Below, piece after piece: positions 1 to 5,203 of a stretch of 5,478 nt of DNA; position 1 is the first letter of the stretch, and each line of letters starts with the position of its first letter. This stretch comes from Akkermansia sp. (GTDB taxonomy: Bacteria; Verrucomicrobiota; Verrucomicrobiia; Verrucomicrobiales; Akkermansiaceae). A program made the position numbers and the translations under genes. Location: assembly GCA_020047775.1 (NCBI GenBank), contig JAIFNK010000231.1, positions 1 through 5,478 of the forward strand, given 5' to 3'. The notes under the pieces were generated by a model. The model worked only from the letters and a program-made list of their open reading frames with translations. It ran no database searches and had not been told where the DNA came from.

Positions 1-2
1 GC

Positions 3-278
3 AACTTCACCAAGGGAACCCCCGGTGCCTACCAGTTCAATTTCATGAACTCGGCGCCCAATGCTGGTTGGACCTACACTTTGGTGACTTGGACAGGATC
101 AACCGACTTCACCAATCCTAACACTACTTTTACCTACACAGGCCTCACAGGAGCCAACAACACCGGAACGTTTGCCTTCAACGGCAACAGTCTCCAGTTC
201 ACGGCGGTCCCCGAGCCCACCAGCGCCCTGGCCGGACTGCTCATCACTGCAGGTCTGCTGCGTCGCCGCCGCGCCTGA
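3..278 (+). CDS. PEP-CTERM sorting domain protein, C-terminal part (5' end outside window)
   Basis: The reading frame is open from the left window edge to the TGA at 276-278, so only about the last 91 residues are present and the start lies upstream. The visible part is rich in Thr, Asn, Gly and Phe (for example TFTYTGLTG and TGTFAFNGNS), as in beta-rich exported surface proteins. It ends in a complete PEP-CTERM signal: VPEPTSALAG, then a hydrophobic run (LLITAGLL), then the basic tail RRRRA. In the known family this tail sends the protein to the inner membrane for processing by an exosortase and export to the envelope or matrix. The catalytic or binding role of the upstream domain cannot be told. 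The downstream gene is convergent, so this gene probably ends its own transcription unit. The tail identification is firm; the protein's function is unknown. Confidence 0.85.
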   Translation, partial: NFTKGTPGAYQFNFMNSAPNAGWTYTLVTWTGSTDFTNPNTTFTYTGLTGANNTGTFAFNGNSLQFTAVPEPTSALAGLLITAGLLRRRRA

Positions 279-325
279 TCGGCACCTTGATCGGGCTCGG
301 GATGCTGCGCCGCCGGCGTCGCTAG
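275..325 (+). pseudogene. Second PEP-CTERM tail remnant, shifted frame
   Basis: Directly after the first gene's stop, a different forward frame reads LIGTLIGLGMLRRRRR followed by TAG at 323-325. This is the hydrophobic-plus-arginine end of another PEP-CTERM signal, without the PEP motif and without any start. It lines up residue by residue with the end of the intact tail (LAGLLITAGLLRRRRA). The DNA of the two arginine clusters, 255-278 and 302-325, is also similar. The 47-bp offset is not a multiple of three, so the remnant cannot be an in-frame extension. It is best read as the leftover 3' end of a second PEP-CTERM gene, joined by recombination or decayed after duplication. A frameshift in the upstream gene that exposes a short tail is possible but less likely, because the first tail is complete. 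Confidence 0.6.
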
Positions 326-396
326 GGGCAATGCCTTTAGGTTTAAGGATTGGGAGACGGGCGCGTCTTTTACACCAACGGTGTTCCGCCCTCCAG

Positions 397-426
397 CCCA
401 AGGTTGCCGGTGACGGCTACCTTGGG
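397..426. other. Long stem-loop in the left arm of the element
   Basis: CCCAAGGT (397-404) pairs with ACCTTGGG (419-426), and GCCG (406-409) pairs with CGGC (414-417). A single T-T mismatch separates the two stems and the loop is GTGA. It directly follows the conserved box CGCCCTCCAGCCC. No T-run follows, so it is not a classic intrinsic terminator. Confidence 0.7.
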
Positions 427-553
427 AACCGGATTCCCAGTCTCTCGAACTCCAACGGAGTTCCGGCCTGTGCGGACAGCAGGCCGTCCGTCTACTTGCC
501 TCACTCGCCATGGCCGGAACCACGTTGTGGTTCAATCCGGTGATCCGGGTTTT

Positions 554-588
554 CCAGGGTAGGCATTCGTTCCTCACGCCTACCCTGG
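554..588. other. Long stem-loop in the right arm of the element
   Basis: CCAGGGTAGGC (554-564) pairs perfectly with GCCTACCCTGG (578-588) around a 13-base loop. It is the mirror counterpart of the left-arm stem-loop, next to the inverted copy of the same conserved box, but its stem sequence differs while pairing is kept. It could help end the convergent transcripts, although no U-tract is present on either strand. Confidence 0.7.
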
Positions 589-647
589 GCTGGAGGGCGA
601 AACACCTTTGGTATTGATCACTCCAGGCCAATCCTTAAAGGCATTGG

Positions 648-663
648 AATTTATTCCGCGCGA
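648..663 (+). repeat. 16-bp inverted repeat, left copy
   Basis: AATTTATTCCGCGCGA lies between the end of the hairpin element and the stop codon of the GspG-like gene. Its exact reverse complement occurs upstream of that gene's start. Similarity continues outward (CCTTA, GGC) and inward (ACCAGG) with small gaps. Confidence 0.75.
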
Positions 664-664
664 G

Positions 665-1234
665 TCACCAGGTCTTCACATCATCGGCGGTTCCCAACTT
701 CATATCCTGCCCGGGCGAGAAAACCGCAACCCGCCGTCCCTTCAGATCGACGGATTTTCCGGCGATAGCGAAATGAAGTTCTTCGACATATTTCGTATCG
801 AGAGTCACGGTATAAGGATTGCCCCATGGATCGTAGAGTCCTTCGACCGATTTTCCATCAGCAGCGTAGATCAGGCCGTTTTTCTTGTTCTTTCCCTCCC
901 TGACGACGAGGAACTTGATCGCCTGTGAGTTGAGCGCGTCGTCCGATTTGTCGTCAAGGCCCAGCAGGATGTGCAGCAACTTCAATCCTTCCGGCGAGTT
1001 GGTGGTCACACGGTTTCCTACATTGGGTATCTTGCCGTATTCGGTGTAGATGTTATTGACGGAACTTTCAATCGCGATGGCAGTGGCAAGAGCCGTCCCC
1101 TTTCGACCGTGCCCTGGATTCGCTGTTGGAAGCATGAACATTCCCGCAGCCAGGAAACAAAGCGCCGTTGCTCCCACCGCCAGTTTCATCCAGCGGGGCC
1201 AGGTGGCCGAGGCTGGTGTTCGGGGCTCGCTCAT
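665..1234 (-). CDS. GspG/pseudopilin-like membrane-anchored protein
   Basis: This 189-residue protein has a short basic N-terminus, one hydrophobic segment at about residues 16-36, and a soluble C-terminal domain. The domain carries YDPWGNPY (residues 134-141) and ends with FSPGQDMKLGTADDVKTW (172-189). Both signatures belong to type II secretion GspG-type major pseudopilins, where the C-terminal loop binds calcium. The region after the membrane segment (ALATAIAIESSVNNIYTEYGKIP) resembles the alpha-1 spine of such proteins. The usual prepilin peptidase site (G followed by FTLIE) is absent, so it may stay as an uncleaved inner-membrane protein with the globular domain in the periplasm. The start was taken at the ATG at 1232-1234 because it places a plausible anchor; no clear ribosome binding site precedes it. 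The gene lies downstream of sucD in the same direction, 158 bases away, and is flanked by 16-bp inverted repeats. The fold class is fairly sure; a true secretion role is uncertain. Confidence 0.7.
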   Translation of the reverse strand: MSEPRTPASATWPRWMKLAVGATALCFLAAGMFMLPTANPGHGRKGTALATAIAIESSVNNIYTEYGKIPNVGNRVTTNSPEGLKLLHILLGLDDKSDDALNSQAIKFLVVREGKNKKNGLIYAADGKSVEGLYDPWGNPYTVTLDTKYVEELHFAIAGKSVDLKGRRVAVFSPGQDMKLGTADDVKTW

Positions 1235-1392
1235 GACCCGGCAAACTACGCCACGTGGAGACTCTGTCGAGCAAGCATTACCTCTCCGCCTGGTTCGCGC
1301 GGAATAAATTGCCTAAGGGCCAGCCAGAGTGGGCTTCGCCGTTTGGCAATGTGCCTGCTACCGCAGACTCTGGATTCCGCGCTCCCAGTGGC
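1235..1392. other. Intergenic region between sucD and the GspG-like gene
   Basis: No ORF or RNA gene is convincing here. It holds the right copy of the 16-bp inverted repeat. It also holds a weak 7-bp inverted pair, CCAGAGT at 1324-1330 and ACTCTGG at 1367-1373, with a 36-base loop and no T-run, so I do not call it a terminator. No good sigma-70 promoter for the GspG-like gene was found. Confidence 0.5.
1295..1310 (-). repeat. 16-bp inverted repeat, right copy
   Basis: TCGCGCGGAATAAATT is the exact reverse complement of 648-663. It lies 60 bases upstream of the GspG-like start codon. Read on the minus strand it is preceded by CCCTTAGGC, which resembles the CCTTAAAGGC preceding the left copy, and is followed by ACCAGG, present inside the left copy after a 3-base gap. 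Confidence 0.75.
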
Positions 1393-2289
1393 TTACTTGC
1401 CCCAGAGCTCTAGCAGCGTCTTCGCCATGTCGCTCGGGGTCTCCGAGACGGCGATGCCGCACTCCGCCAGGATGCGCTTCTTGGCTTGCGCGGTGTCGTC
1501 CTCGCCGCCGACGATGGCGCCGGCGTGGCCCATGCGGCGTCCCGGAGGCGCGGTCGCTCCGGCGATGAATCCGGCGATGGGCTTCTTGCAGTGATCCTTC
1601 GCCCAGCGGGCGGCGTCCACCTCGGCGTTGCCGCCGATTTCGCCGATCATGATGATGGCTTCGGTTTCAGGATCGTTGTTGAACATTTCCAACACCTCGC
1701 GGTGGTTGGTGCCGTTGATCGGGTCGCCGCCGATGCCGACGCAGGTGCTCTGGCCGTAGCCGAGTTGCGTGAGCTGCCAGACGGCTTCGTAGGTGAGCGT
1801 GCCGGAGCGCGAGACGACGCCCACGTTGCCGCGCTTGTGGATGTAGCCCGGAGCGATGCCGATGCGGCAGCCGCCGTGGCTTTTCTCACCGTGGCCGGGA
1901 GTGACGAGGCCGGGGCAGTTAGGCCCGACCAGGCGGGACTTCGAGCCGACAAGCATCGCCTTCACGCGCATCATGTCCATGACCGGAATACCTTCGGTGA
2001 TGCAGACAATCAGCTCGATACCGGCATCCGCTGCTTCGAGAATCGCGTCTGCGGCGAAGGCGGGCGGCACGAAGATCGCCGAGGCGGTGGCACCGGTTTC
2101 GTTCACGGCATGGCTGACAGTGTCGAAGATGGGGACGACGTTTTCAAACTTCTGCCCGCCCTTGCCGGGAGTCACGCCAGCCACGACCTGGGTGCCGTAA
2201 GCAAGTGATAGAGAAGCGTGGCGTGCGCCGAAGCTTCCGGTGATACCCTGGATCAGGACCTTGGTGTTTTCGTCAATGAGAATGGACAT
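1393..2289 (-). CDS. sucD: Succinate-CoA ligase (ADP/GDP-forming), alpha subunit
   Basis: The alpha subunit of succinyl-CoA synthetase interconverts succinyl-CoA, NDP and phosphate with succinate, CoA and NTP in the cytosolic TCA cycle, together with SucC. It is 298 residues long and begins [11 protein letters not shown], as in the E. coli protein. The N-terminal CoA-binding Rossmann domain shows [10 protein letters not shown] (15-24), VTPGKGG (39-45) and ITEGIP (97-102). The ligase domain shows GPNCPG (122-127), [10 protein letters not shown] (160-169), GIGGDPI (185-191) and EIGG (217-220). The phosphohistidine is H255 in RRMGHAGAI. Compared with the E. coli sequence as I recall it, about seven extra residues (HGEKSHG, 133-139) sit between VTPG and the CRIGIAPG segment. 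The start lies 30 bases after the sucC stop, without a Shine-Dalgarno sequence, so translation may depend on coupling. The gene looks intact. Confidence 0.97.
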   Translation of the reverse strand: MSILIDENTKVLIQGITGSFGARHASLSLAYGTQVVAGVTPGKGGQKFENVVPIFDTVSHAVNETGATASAIFVPPAFAADAILEAADAGIELIVCITEGIPVMDMMRVKAMLVGSKSRLVGPNCPGLVTPGHGEKSHGGCRIGIAPGYIHKRGNVGVVSRSGTLTYEAVWQLTQLGYGQSTCVGIGGDPINGTNHREVLEMFNNDPETEAIIMIGEIGGNAEVDAARWAKDHCKKPIAGFIAGATAPPGRRMGHAGAIVGGEDDTAQAKKRILAECGIAVSETPSDMAKTLLELWGK

Positions 2290-2319
2290 GGGTAGAATTG
2301 GTTGGAGGTCAGGGGAGGG

Positions 2320-3498
2320 TCACTGCACGGCGGCGACGATTTTCTTGGCGGCGTCCGACATGTCGTCGGCGGAGACGATGTTGAGGCCGGAAGCGGCGAG
2401 AGTGGCCTTGCCCATCTCGACGTTGTTGCCCTCGAGGCGGACGACGAGCGGAATCGGCAGGCCGGTTTCCTTGGCGGCGGCGATGACGCCCTCGGCGATG
2501 ATGTTGCAGTCCATGATGCCACCGAAGATGTTGATGAGGATGCCCTTCACGTTCGGGTCACCGAGGATGATCTTGAACGCGGCGGTCACCTGCTCTTTGG
2601 ATGCGCCGCCCCCCACGTCGAGGAAGTTCGCGGGATCGCCACCGAAGTGCTTGATGATGTCCATGGTGGCCATCGCAAGTCCGGCACCGTTGACGAGGCA
2701 GGCGATGTTTCCATCGAGGCCGATGTAGTTCAGATCATATTCGGCGGCCGCCACTTCGCGTGGGTCCTCCTCATCCTTGTCGCGCATGGCGGAAATTTCC
2801 GGGTGGCGGTAGAGCGCGTTGTCGTCGAAGTTGAACTTGGCGTCCAGGGCGTAAACGTGGTCGTCGGTGGTCACCACGACCGGGTTGATTTCGACCATCG
2901 AGCAGTCGCATTCGATGAAAAGTTTGTAGAGCGAGTGGAGCAGGCGTCCGAACTGGCGGGCGTTGGTGTTGAGGTCCAGGTTGTGGCAAATCTTGCGCAC
3001 CTGGTAGGCTTGGAGCCCGGCGAGCGGATTGATGTATTCGCGCAGGATTTTTTCCGGGGTCTTTTCGGCGACCTCCTCGATGTCCATGCCACCTTCCGTG
3101 GAAACGACGATGACCGGCTGGCAGGATTCACGGTCCATCAGGATCGCCAGATAAAGCTCGCGGCTGATGGTGACGGACTCGGCGATCATCACCTTGCGGA
3201 CGAAGCGGCCTTCCTCGCCGGTTTGTTTGGTGACAAGCACCTGGCCGAGCATCTGGCCGGCCACGTCGCGGGCCGCCTCTGCGGAATCCACGAGATGCAC
3301 GCCGCCTTTGAAGCCGTTTTTAAAGACCCCCTTGCCGCGGCCACCGGCGTGGACCTGCGCTTTCACCACCAGGTTCTTGACGTCCAGCCACTTGGCCGCG
3401 TCCAGGGCTTCCTTGGGCGATGACGCGACTTTCCCCTTGGGGCTCGGAACTTGGAAGCGATCAAAAAGCTCTTTGGCTTGGTATTCGTGAATGTTCAT
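2320..3498 (-). CDS. sucC: Succinate-CoA ligase (ADP/GDP-forming), beta subunit
   Basis: The beta subunit binds the nucleotide through an ATP-grasp fold and contacts succinate, forming succinyl-CoA synthetase with SucD. I chose the ATG at 3496-3498 because it gives [12 protein letters not shown], the standard family N-terminus, and a 392-residue product close to the usual 388 or so. The frame also has an ATG 24 codons upstream, but that extension runs through the intergenic region and looks non-coding. Visible motifs are [11 protein letters not shown] (46-56, nucleotide-binding), EINP (203-206) and D219 in ALDAKF (expected Mg-binding positions), GAGLAM (271-276), NFLDVGGGA (291-299), INIFGGI (322-328) and RLEGNN (354-359). 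ATP or GTP preference cannot be settled by eye. It is the first gene of the sucC-sucD pair. No clear ribosome binding site precedes it, and no frame damage is seen. Confidence 0.97.
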   Translation of the reverse strand: MNIHEYQAKELFDRFQVPSPKGKVASSPKEALDAAKWLDVKNLVVKAQVHAGGRGKGVFKNGFKGGVHLVDSAEAARDVAGQMLGQVLVTKQTGEEGRFVRKVMIAESVTISRELYLAILMDRESCQPVIVVSTEGGMDIEEVAEKTPEKILREYINPLAGLQAYQVRKICHNLDLNTNARQFGRLLHSLYKLFIECDCSMVEINPVVVTTDDHVYALDAKFNFDDNALYRHPEISAMRDKDEEDPREVAAAEYDLNYIGLDGNIACLVNGAGLAMATMDIIKHFGGDPANFLDVGGGASKEQVTAAFKIILGDPNVKGILINIFGGIMDCNIIAEGVIAAAKETGLPIPLVVRLEGNNVEMGKATLAASGLNIVSADDMSDAAKKIVAAVQ

Positions 3499-3540
3499 GG
3501 TGGAAGCTGGAATGGTGCGCTGACCCGGAAAGTCGGCGGG

Positions 3541-3570
3541 ACGGTATTCCCCCACCCCGCGCGGGGTCAA
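3541..3570 (-). promoter_or_regulatory. Possible sigma-70 promoter for sucCD
   Basis: On the minus strand TTGACC (3565-3570) is followed after 18 bases by TACCGT (3541-3546), 42 bases upstream of the sucC start. The -35 box is good but the -10 box matches the consensus poorly. The -35 box overlaps the stop codon of the malQ remnant, and the spacer contains a 12-bp GC palindrome. Confidence 0.25.
3555..3566. repeat. 12-bp perfect palindrome CCCCGCGCGGGG
   Basis: This self-complementary site lies directly after the stop codon of the malQ remnant and about 57 bases before the sucC start codon. With no loop and no T-run it is unlikely to be an intrinsic terminator. It could be an operator or a chance GC palindrome. 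Confidence 0.4.
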
Positions 3571-3830
3571 GGCATCCTCTTGGAAAATTCAGGGTATCGC
3601 CCGGTCGCCTCAAGCAAGCGGCGCAGCTTGCGGTTGAAGCCGTCCGAGGCCGCCAGGGCGTCGATTCCGAGGTGCATCCGGTAGCGCCAGTAATACAGAT
3701 TGATCGCCGGGACGTTGATCCGCTCCTCTTCCGGGCGCGGGTGACGGATGGATTCATCCATCGCCAGCAGGTCTTGGGGCGGCAGGCTCTTTGCTTTGAA
3801 AAAGGCATCTCCACCATCAGCTCCCCCACC
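3567..3830 (-). pseudogene. 4-alpha-glucanotransferase (GH77, malQ-like), C-terminal remnant
   Basis: The minus-strand frame here is open for 87 codons from after a TGA at 3831-3833 to the TGA at 3567-3569. From about residue 19 it reads SLPPQDLLAMDES, then ERINVPAINLYYWRYRMHL, then [14 protein letters not shown]. The QDLLA, ERINVPA and YWRYRMHL segments match the last 60-70 residues of GH77 amylomaltases, which transfer alpha-1,4-glucan chains in maltodextrin and glycogen metabolism. A whole enzyme is about 500 residues or more. The catalytic barrel is absent, and the sequence before the stop (GGGADGGDAFFKAK) no longer looks like the family. The HigA gene begins only about 35 bases further upstream, so the rest is not nearby. 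An internal ATG at 3759-3761 could allow a 64-residue product, but that would have no active site. The gene appears truncated at its 5' side. The family call rests on remembered motifs. Confidence 0.7.
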
Positions 3831-3865
3831 TCATTTCACTGCTCCTGCTCTGGCCACTTCCGGCT

Positions 3866-4171
3866 TCAGACAGTCAGTGGCTGCACCCGGGCGCGAATGC
3901 TGTCCGCCTTTTCCAGTTCCACGCGGCGGAGGTCGTAGCGGCTTTGGAGGTTGATCCAGAATTGCGGTTCCATCCGGAAAAACAGGCCGAGGGCGTATGC
4001 AGTTTCGGCATTGATCGGGCGCTTGCCTTTGACGATCTCGTTGATCGTCGAGCGGGGAATCCCGGTGCGCTTGGAGAGCTCGAGCTGGGAAAGTCCGAAG
4101 CCGTCGAGAAACTCCTGCTTGAGGATGTGGCCGGGCGTGGAGGCAAGGATGGCTTTTTGTTCGCGGTTCAT
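3866..4171 (-). CDS. higA: HigA-family addiction module antitoxin (XRE-type HTH)
   Basis: This is a 101-residue DNA-binding protein. It opens with PGHILKQEFLDGFGLSQLEL, the usual HigA lead-in, and the helix-turn-helix covers about residues 27-49 (LSQLELSKRTGIPRSTINEI, then VKGKRPI). It continues with the family's ETAYALGLFFRMEPQFWINLQSRYDL. In known systems HigA neutralises the HigB mRNA interferase and represses the shared promoter. Here no HigB-like ORF of about 90-110 residues lies on either side. Instead, a 340-residue nuclease-like gene ends 9 bases upstream in the same direction. HigA may therefore regulate that cluster, or be an orphan or antitoxin of an unusual partner. Its base composition is like the GC-rich host genes, unlike the AT-rich nuclease. 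There is no clear ribosome binding site, so coupling to the upstream stop is likely. Family assignment is firm; its partner is unknown. Confidence 0.88.
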   Translation of the reverse strand: MNREQKAILASTPGHILKQEFLDGFGLSQLELSKRTGIPRSTINEIVKGKRPINAETAYALGLFFRMEPQFWINLQSRYDLRRVELEKADSIRARVQPLTV

Positions 4172-4180
4172 GGCGTGAGG

Positions 4181-5203
4181 TTAGATGAGGTCATCACAGA
4201 AGTGGCGAGCCATCAAGAAAAGCCAAGGCGTCTGACTTTTCTGCAACAATCCAACATTATACGATTCTGGAATCTCAGAAACGCTGATGATCGAAGAGAG
4301 ATCCCTAATCGTCAGGCTTTCAACATCTTCATTTCGCTTGGCGGGGGAAACACACGCACGGATCATTGCAACCAGCACCTCACATAAACAGTTTTCCCCA
4401 CCCAGATGAGTCCACCAGTCAATGCCTATTCTGACGTTGGCATCAATTAGGATACCGTTCACTTCCACCTTACAGTGCCATTTTCCGGTCGGATCTACAA
4501 TCACCTTACATATTTTTCTCGATGAACATTTTTCGGCGAGTTTGCGCAAAATATGCCAATCTTTTTTATTCGACTTCTTCTTAGTTCCATAAAGAACACC
4601 ATAAGTAAAGTGCAGCTTCTTCACATCCGCTTCACTGGCCCAAGACGGAGCATTCTCAATGATCGCGTCCGCGAAGTTTTCGCTCATTTCATCGTTCAGA
4701 CAACGTGGACCACTTTTGAGAGTAGCTACCTCGTAGGAATGCTCACCTAATTTTCTGCCATCGAGAGCAGAATTTGAAGTATGCATTTTACTAAGAACGC
4801 ATTGCCACCCGTAAACCGGCAGAACGACATCTTCGACCATTCTTCCAGCAGAAGTTTCCATAGAAGAAAACTGTTTTGCGGAAAGTATGTCTCGTTCTAT
4901 CTCATCCACAGAGCTGTATTGCCGACTGGAGGCATGAATTAGCAGGACGAACGGGCTAGTGTTAAATTTGTCAAAAATCGCATCTTCCGCAGGCAGCCCG
5001 ATTGTGTGAGCATTGATTTTCTTTCGAAAGCCCGTTTCAAGGGTGAGAACGCGGTCTCGCGATTCTTTGTTCGAATCAATGAATTTGAGCTGGGCCAATA
5101 GCGATACTTTCGTGATGACGAGAGATTCTGCTTTTGGTATACTTCGCGTGTTCGCAGATTTTTTGGCTACGCTTGTTTTGGCTGTCGTTTTCTTAGCGGA
5201 CAT
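4181..5203 (-). CDS. Putative type II restriction endonuclease-like protein, PD-(D/E)XK type
   Basis: This is a 340-residue cytosolic protein. Residues 1-25 form a Lys/Ala/Thr/Ser-rich basic tail, probably disordered and DNA-contacting. The core suggests a PD-(D/E)XK nuclease: a helix with an acidic residue (AGRMVEDVVLPVYGW, 119-133, E124), D148 in SALDGRK, and a strand running into KSGPRCLNDEMSENFADAI (163-181). The K-S/A-G-P followed by N pattern occurs after the catalytic lysine in several restriction endonucleases. K163 is thus the likely catalytic lysine and E158 (YEVATLK) a candidate acid; the canonical glutamate two residues before it is replaced by T161. Conserved-looking segments continue with YGVLYGTKKKSNKKDWHIL (201-219) and WWTHLGG (263-269). 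The start ATG overlaps the previous ORF's stop as TAATG, which fixes the start and indicates coupling. HigA follows after 9 bases. The gene is clearly AT-rich. The nuclease call is by motif only; the recognition site is unknown. Confidence 0.5.
   Translation of the reverse strand: MSAKKTTAKTSVAKKSANTRSIPKAESLVITKVSLLAQLKFIDSNKESRDRVLTLETGFRKKINAHTIGLPAEDAIFDKFNTSPFVLLIHASSRQYSSVDEIERDILSAKQFSSMETSAGRMVEDVVLPVYGWQCVLSKMHTSNSALDGRKLGEHSYEVATLKSGPRCLNDEMSENFADAIIENAPSWASEADVKKLHFTYGVLYGTKKKSNKKDWHILRKLAEKCSSRKICKVIVDPTGKWHCKVEVNGILIDANVRIGIDWWTHLGGENCLCEVLVAMIRACVSPAKRNEDVESLTIRDLSSIISVSEIPESYNVGLLQKSQTPWLFLMARHFCDDLI

Larger units (their letters stand above)
329..646. repeat. Hairpin-dense non-coding element with inverted terminal repeats (MITE/REP-like)
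   Basis: The ends are inverted copies of CAATGCCTTTAAGGATTGG: exact at 628-646 on the minus strand, and at 329-353 on the plus strand with a 6-base insertion. The arms match further in: CGCCCTCCAGCCC at 387-399 is the exact reverse complement of 587-599, and the hairpins beside it also correspond. Inside are many short stem-loops: 355-368, 372-384, 397-426, 447-463, 465-485, 517-533 and 554-588. No credible protein is encoded; the short ORFs across it are low-complexity readings of the repeats. No target-site duplication is evident. The element lies between convergent gene ends, a usual place for REP/BIME or MITE-type repeats. It may be multicopy in the genome, but that cannot be seen here. 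A structured RNA or a bidirectional terminator is an alternative role. Confidence 0.7.

Noticed and set aside
350..562. ORF of 70 codons, and overlapping ORFs at 172-543 and 134-631, in the hairpin element
   Set aside because: They are explained by the hairpin repeats in GC-rich DNA; there is no start context and no protein-like composition.
329..646. CRISPR array
   Set aside because: The repeats are few, inverted as well as direct, and irregularly spaced, without uniform spacers.
1324..1373. Terminator after sucD
   Set aside because: The CCAGAGT/ACTCTGG pair has a 36-base loop and no T-run, so it is too weak to call.
971..1594. Plus-strand ORF of 207 codons across the GspG-like gene, the intergenic gap and the sucD end
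   Set aside because: It crosses two convincing minus-strand gene ends and has no domain-like sequence.
1486..2208. Plus-strand ORF of 240 codons opposite sucD
   Set aside because: It is antisense to intact sucD, with repetitive Ala/Asp/Gly/Val composition and no recognisable motif.
2302..3423. Long plus-strand ORF (373 codons) opposite sucC
   Set aside because: It lies wholly antisense to a clearly real sucC, and its His/Val/Asp/Gly-rich composition is the usual reverse reading of GC-rich coding DNA.
3461..3829. Minus-strand ORF of 122 codons over the malQ remnant
   Set aside because: It is in a different frame from the recognisable GH77 sequence and also runs over the sucC start. It is a shadow frame rich in Arg, Ser and Thr.
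4181..5203. The 340-residue protein as a HigB toxin
   Set aside because: HigB is a RelE-fold protein of about 90-110 residues. This protein is far longer and has restriction-nuclease-like motifs instead.
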